Positions 6,370-7,414 of a DNA stretch of 7,414 nucleotides are shown piece by piece. Each line of letters opens with the position of its first letter. The stretch's first letter is position 1. The stretch comes from JBHJOF01 sp050330055 (GTDB taxonomy: Bacteria > Pseudomonadota > Alphaproteobacteria > Kiloniellales > JAKSDN01): the NCBI GenBank assembly GCA_050330055.1, contig JBHJOF010000086.1:1-7414 (forward strand), in the 5' to 3' direction. Made by a program: the position numbers and the translations under genes. The notes under the pieces are model-generated. The model saw only the letters and a program-made list of their open reading frames with translations. It was not told the DNA's origin and did not search any database.

Positions 6370-7377
6370 CTAGCGCAGGCCATGCTCCCGGTAGAAGACG
6401 GCGGCGCCGTCGTGCAGCGGCGCTGCATTGCCGGCGCCGATCATCTCCTTCGTGGTGAGATGCGACAGCGCTGGATGCTGCGCGCGCAGCGACTCCAGGC
6501 CGTCGAAGACGCTCTTCACCACCTGATAGACGACCTCCGGCGGCAGGTCCTCCAGCGTCACCAGCGTCGCGCGCACGCCGAAGCTATGGATGGGATCGGG
6601 ATTGCCGCGATAGAGCCCGCCCGGAATCTCGGCGACCGAGTAGAACGGCCGCTCGGCCAGCAGAGTGTCGACCGCCGGCCCGCTCACGTCGATCAGCTTG
6701 CCGAGGCAGCCTTCCGTCGCCGCCGCCACCACGCCGTTCGGGTGGCTGGTGGGAATGATGAAGGCGTCGATCAGGCCGGCGCAGAGCGCTTCGACCTGCT
6801 GCTCCATGGAGAGCTCGGTCACTTCCGCGAAGTCCTGGTCGCTCCAGCCCAGGTTCTCGATCAGGGTCTCGCCGGCCAGGCGCACGGCGCTGTCGGGAGC
6901 CCCGAGATTGATCCGCTTGCCCTTCAGGTCCTCGAGCCTGTCGATGCCGCCCTCGCGCGCGACGACGACCGTGAGCGGCTGCGCGTGCAGCGACAGCACG
7001 GCGCGCAGCTGCTGGAGCGGCCGGTCGACGCCCGGCCCGCCGGTGCCCATGTAGGCGTGATACTGCCAGTCCGACTGCAGCAGCACGAAGTCGAGGTCGC
7101 CGTCGATCAGCCGCTGCAGGTTCTCGGCCGAGCCTTCGGTGCTCTCGACCAGGCAGCGCAGGCCATGCTGCCTGCGCTGCGCATTGACCGAATTGCAGAG
7201 CGCGCCGCCCGCCGGGTAGTAGACGCCGGCCACAGGCGCGGTGCCGAGGATCAGCGCCCGCTCGCCGTTCGCATCGTCGGCCAGCGGCGCGGACGCCGGG
7301 GCGAGCAGCGGGGCGAGCAGCGGCGCGAGCAGCGGCGCGAGCAGCGCCAGCCCTCGCAGGCTTCGCGAGAGGCCCAT
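6370..7377 (-). CDS. TAXI-family TRAP solute-binding protein, third paralog (SBP-A)
   Basis: This 335-residue TAXI protein has an unusual signal peptide: residues 1-33 contain LLAP three times in a row (13-16, 17-20, 21-24 in register, preceded by ALLAP) before ASAPLA. The mature part keeps GVYYPAGGALC (51-61), SDWQYHA (102-108), IPGGLYRGN (251-259), SFGVRAT (265-271) and APLHDGA (319-325). The second loop, PGSGxR in the other two, reads PDSAVRLAG (161-169), and KGWT is changed to LGWS. Ligand contacts in the second lobe loop are therefore probably altered while the first loop is intact. Cysteines occur only at 61, 75, 199 and 224. The ATG at 7377 has AGGA 8 bases upstream. About 355 bases separate it from SBP-B, so it could belong to a different transcript and may serve this or another permease. 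The family call is firm; ligand and partner are unknown. Confidence 0.93.
   Translation of the reverse strand: MGLSRSLRGLALLAPLLAPLLAPLLAPASAPLADDANGERALILGTAPVAGVYYPAGGALCNSVNAQRRQHGLRCLVESTEGSAENLQRLIDGDLDFVLLQSDWQYHAYMGTGGPGVDRPLQQLRAVLSLHAQPLTVVVAREGGIDRLEDLKGKRINLGAPDSAVRLAGETLIENLGWSDQDFAEVTELSMEQQVEALCAGLIDAFIIPTSHPNGVVAAATEGCLGKLIDVSGPAVDTLLAERPFYSVAEIPGGLYRGNPDPIHSFGVRATLVTLEDLPPEVVYQVVKSVFDGLESLRAQHPALSHLTTKEMIGAGNAAPLHDGAAVFYREHGLR
7301..7346. repeat. 12-bp tandem repeat, about 3.8 units, inside the SBP-A signal peptide
   Basis: The unit GCGAGCAGCGG[C/G] recurs at 7301-7312, 7313-7324, 7325-7336 and, incomplete, at 7337-7346. Because 12 is a multiple of three, unit gain or loss adds or removes four residues (LLAP on the minus strand) of the hydrophobic core without shifting frame. 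The units are nearly identical at the DNA level, which suggests recent slippage rather than old conserved repetition. Confidence 0.9.
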
Positions 7378-7414
7378 CGCGCCGCCGTCCTAGGCCCGGT
7401 CGGCCATGAGGGCG

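Noticed and set aside
5996..6428. Minus-strand small open frames (89-133 codons) in the SBP-A/SBP-B gap
   Set aside because: They are proline- and arginine-rich, overlap each other in different frames, and lack homology cues or convincing ribosome sites.
5826..6458. 210-codon plus-strand open frame spanning the SBP-A/SBP-B gap
   Set aside because: It begins inside SBP-B antisense and ends inside SBP-A antisense, with an arginine- and alanine-rich tail and no motif.
7390..7414. Possible tail of another minus-strand gene (frame ALMADRA followed by TAG at 7392-7390), ending 12 bases before the SBP-A ATG
   Set aside because: Only eight codons are visible; the frame could be chance. Sequence beyond 7414 would decide.

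Overview
The window is GC-rich throughout. Every gene I can support lies on the minus strand, so the biological order runs from high to low coordinates. GC-ending codons, Gram-negative export signals (three Sec-type, one Tat-like) and TRAP transporter content suggest a proteobacterium, probably an alphaproteobacterium. No RNA gene, phage gene or insertion sequence is visible, so the assignment is inference.

Layout in transcription order: (1) a TAXI-type TRAP solute-binding protein (SBP), 7377-6370, here called SBP-A; (2) a 355-bp gap holding an inverted repeat and a pair of direct repeats; (3) a second TAXI SBP, 6014-5031, SBP-B, followed 11 bases after its stop by a strong intrinsic terminator (5019-4989); (4) a 225-bp gap; (5) a third TAXI SBP, 4805-3837, SBP-C; (6) a 138-bp gap without an obvious terminator; (7) a fused 4TM/12TM TRAP permease with a C-terminal DUF3394 domain, 3698-1092; (8) a UspA-family universal stress protein, 1076-645; (9) the first 215 codons of an exported formylglycine-generating-enzyme-like (FGE/SUMF1/PvdO-type) protein, 645 to the window edge. 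Gene 9 shares one base with the stop of gene 8 (TGATG).

Together this is a secondary-transport locus for a small, probably anionic organic solute. Periplasmic SBPs would capture ligand and hand it to one permease, driven by an ion gradient. The USP sits where TeaD sits next to the TeaABC ectoine TRAP transporter, and may regulate uptake from the cytoplasmic side. The FGE-like protein has a twin-arginine-like leader, so it is predicted to work in the periplasm, the same compartment as the SBPs. That is an unexpected partner for a TRAP transporter.

The most unusual points are three paralogous SBPs for one visible permease, each differing from SBP-B in one of two putative ligand loops; a four-cysteine pattern kept exactly in all three; a PDZ-like periplasmic domain in the permease; a USP with a degenerate nucleotide-binding motif; and the coupled FGE-like gene. 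Substrate identity cannot be read from the sequence.
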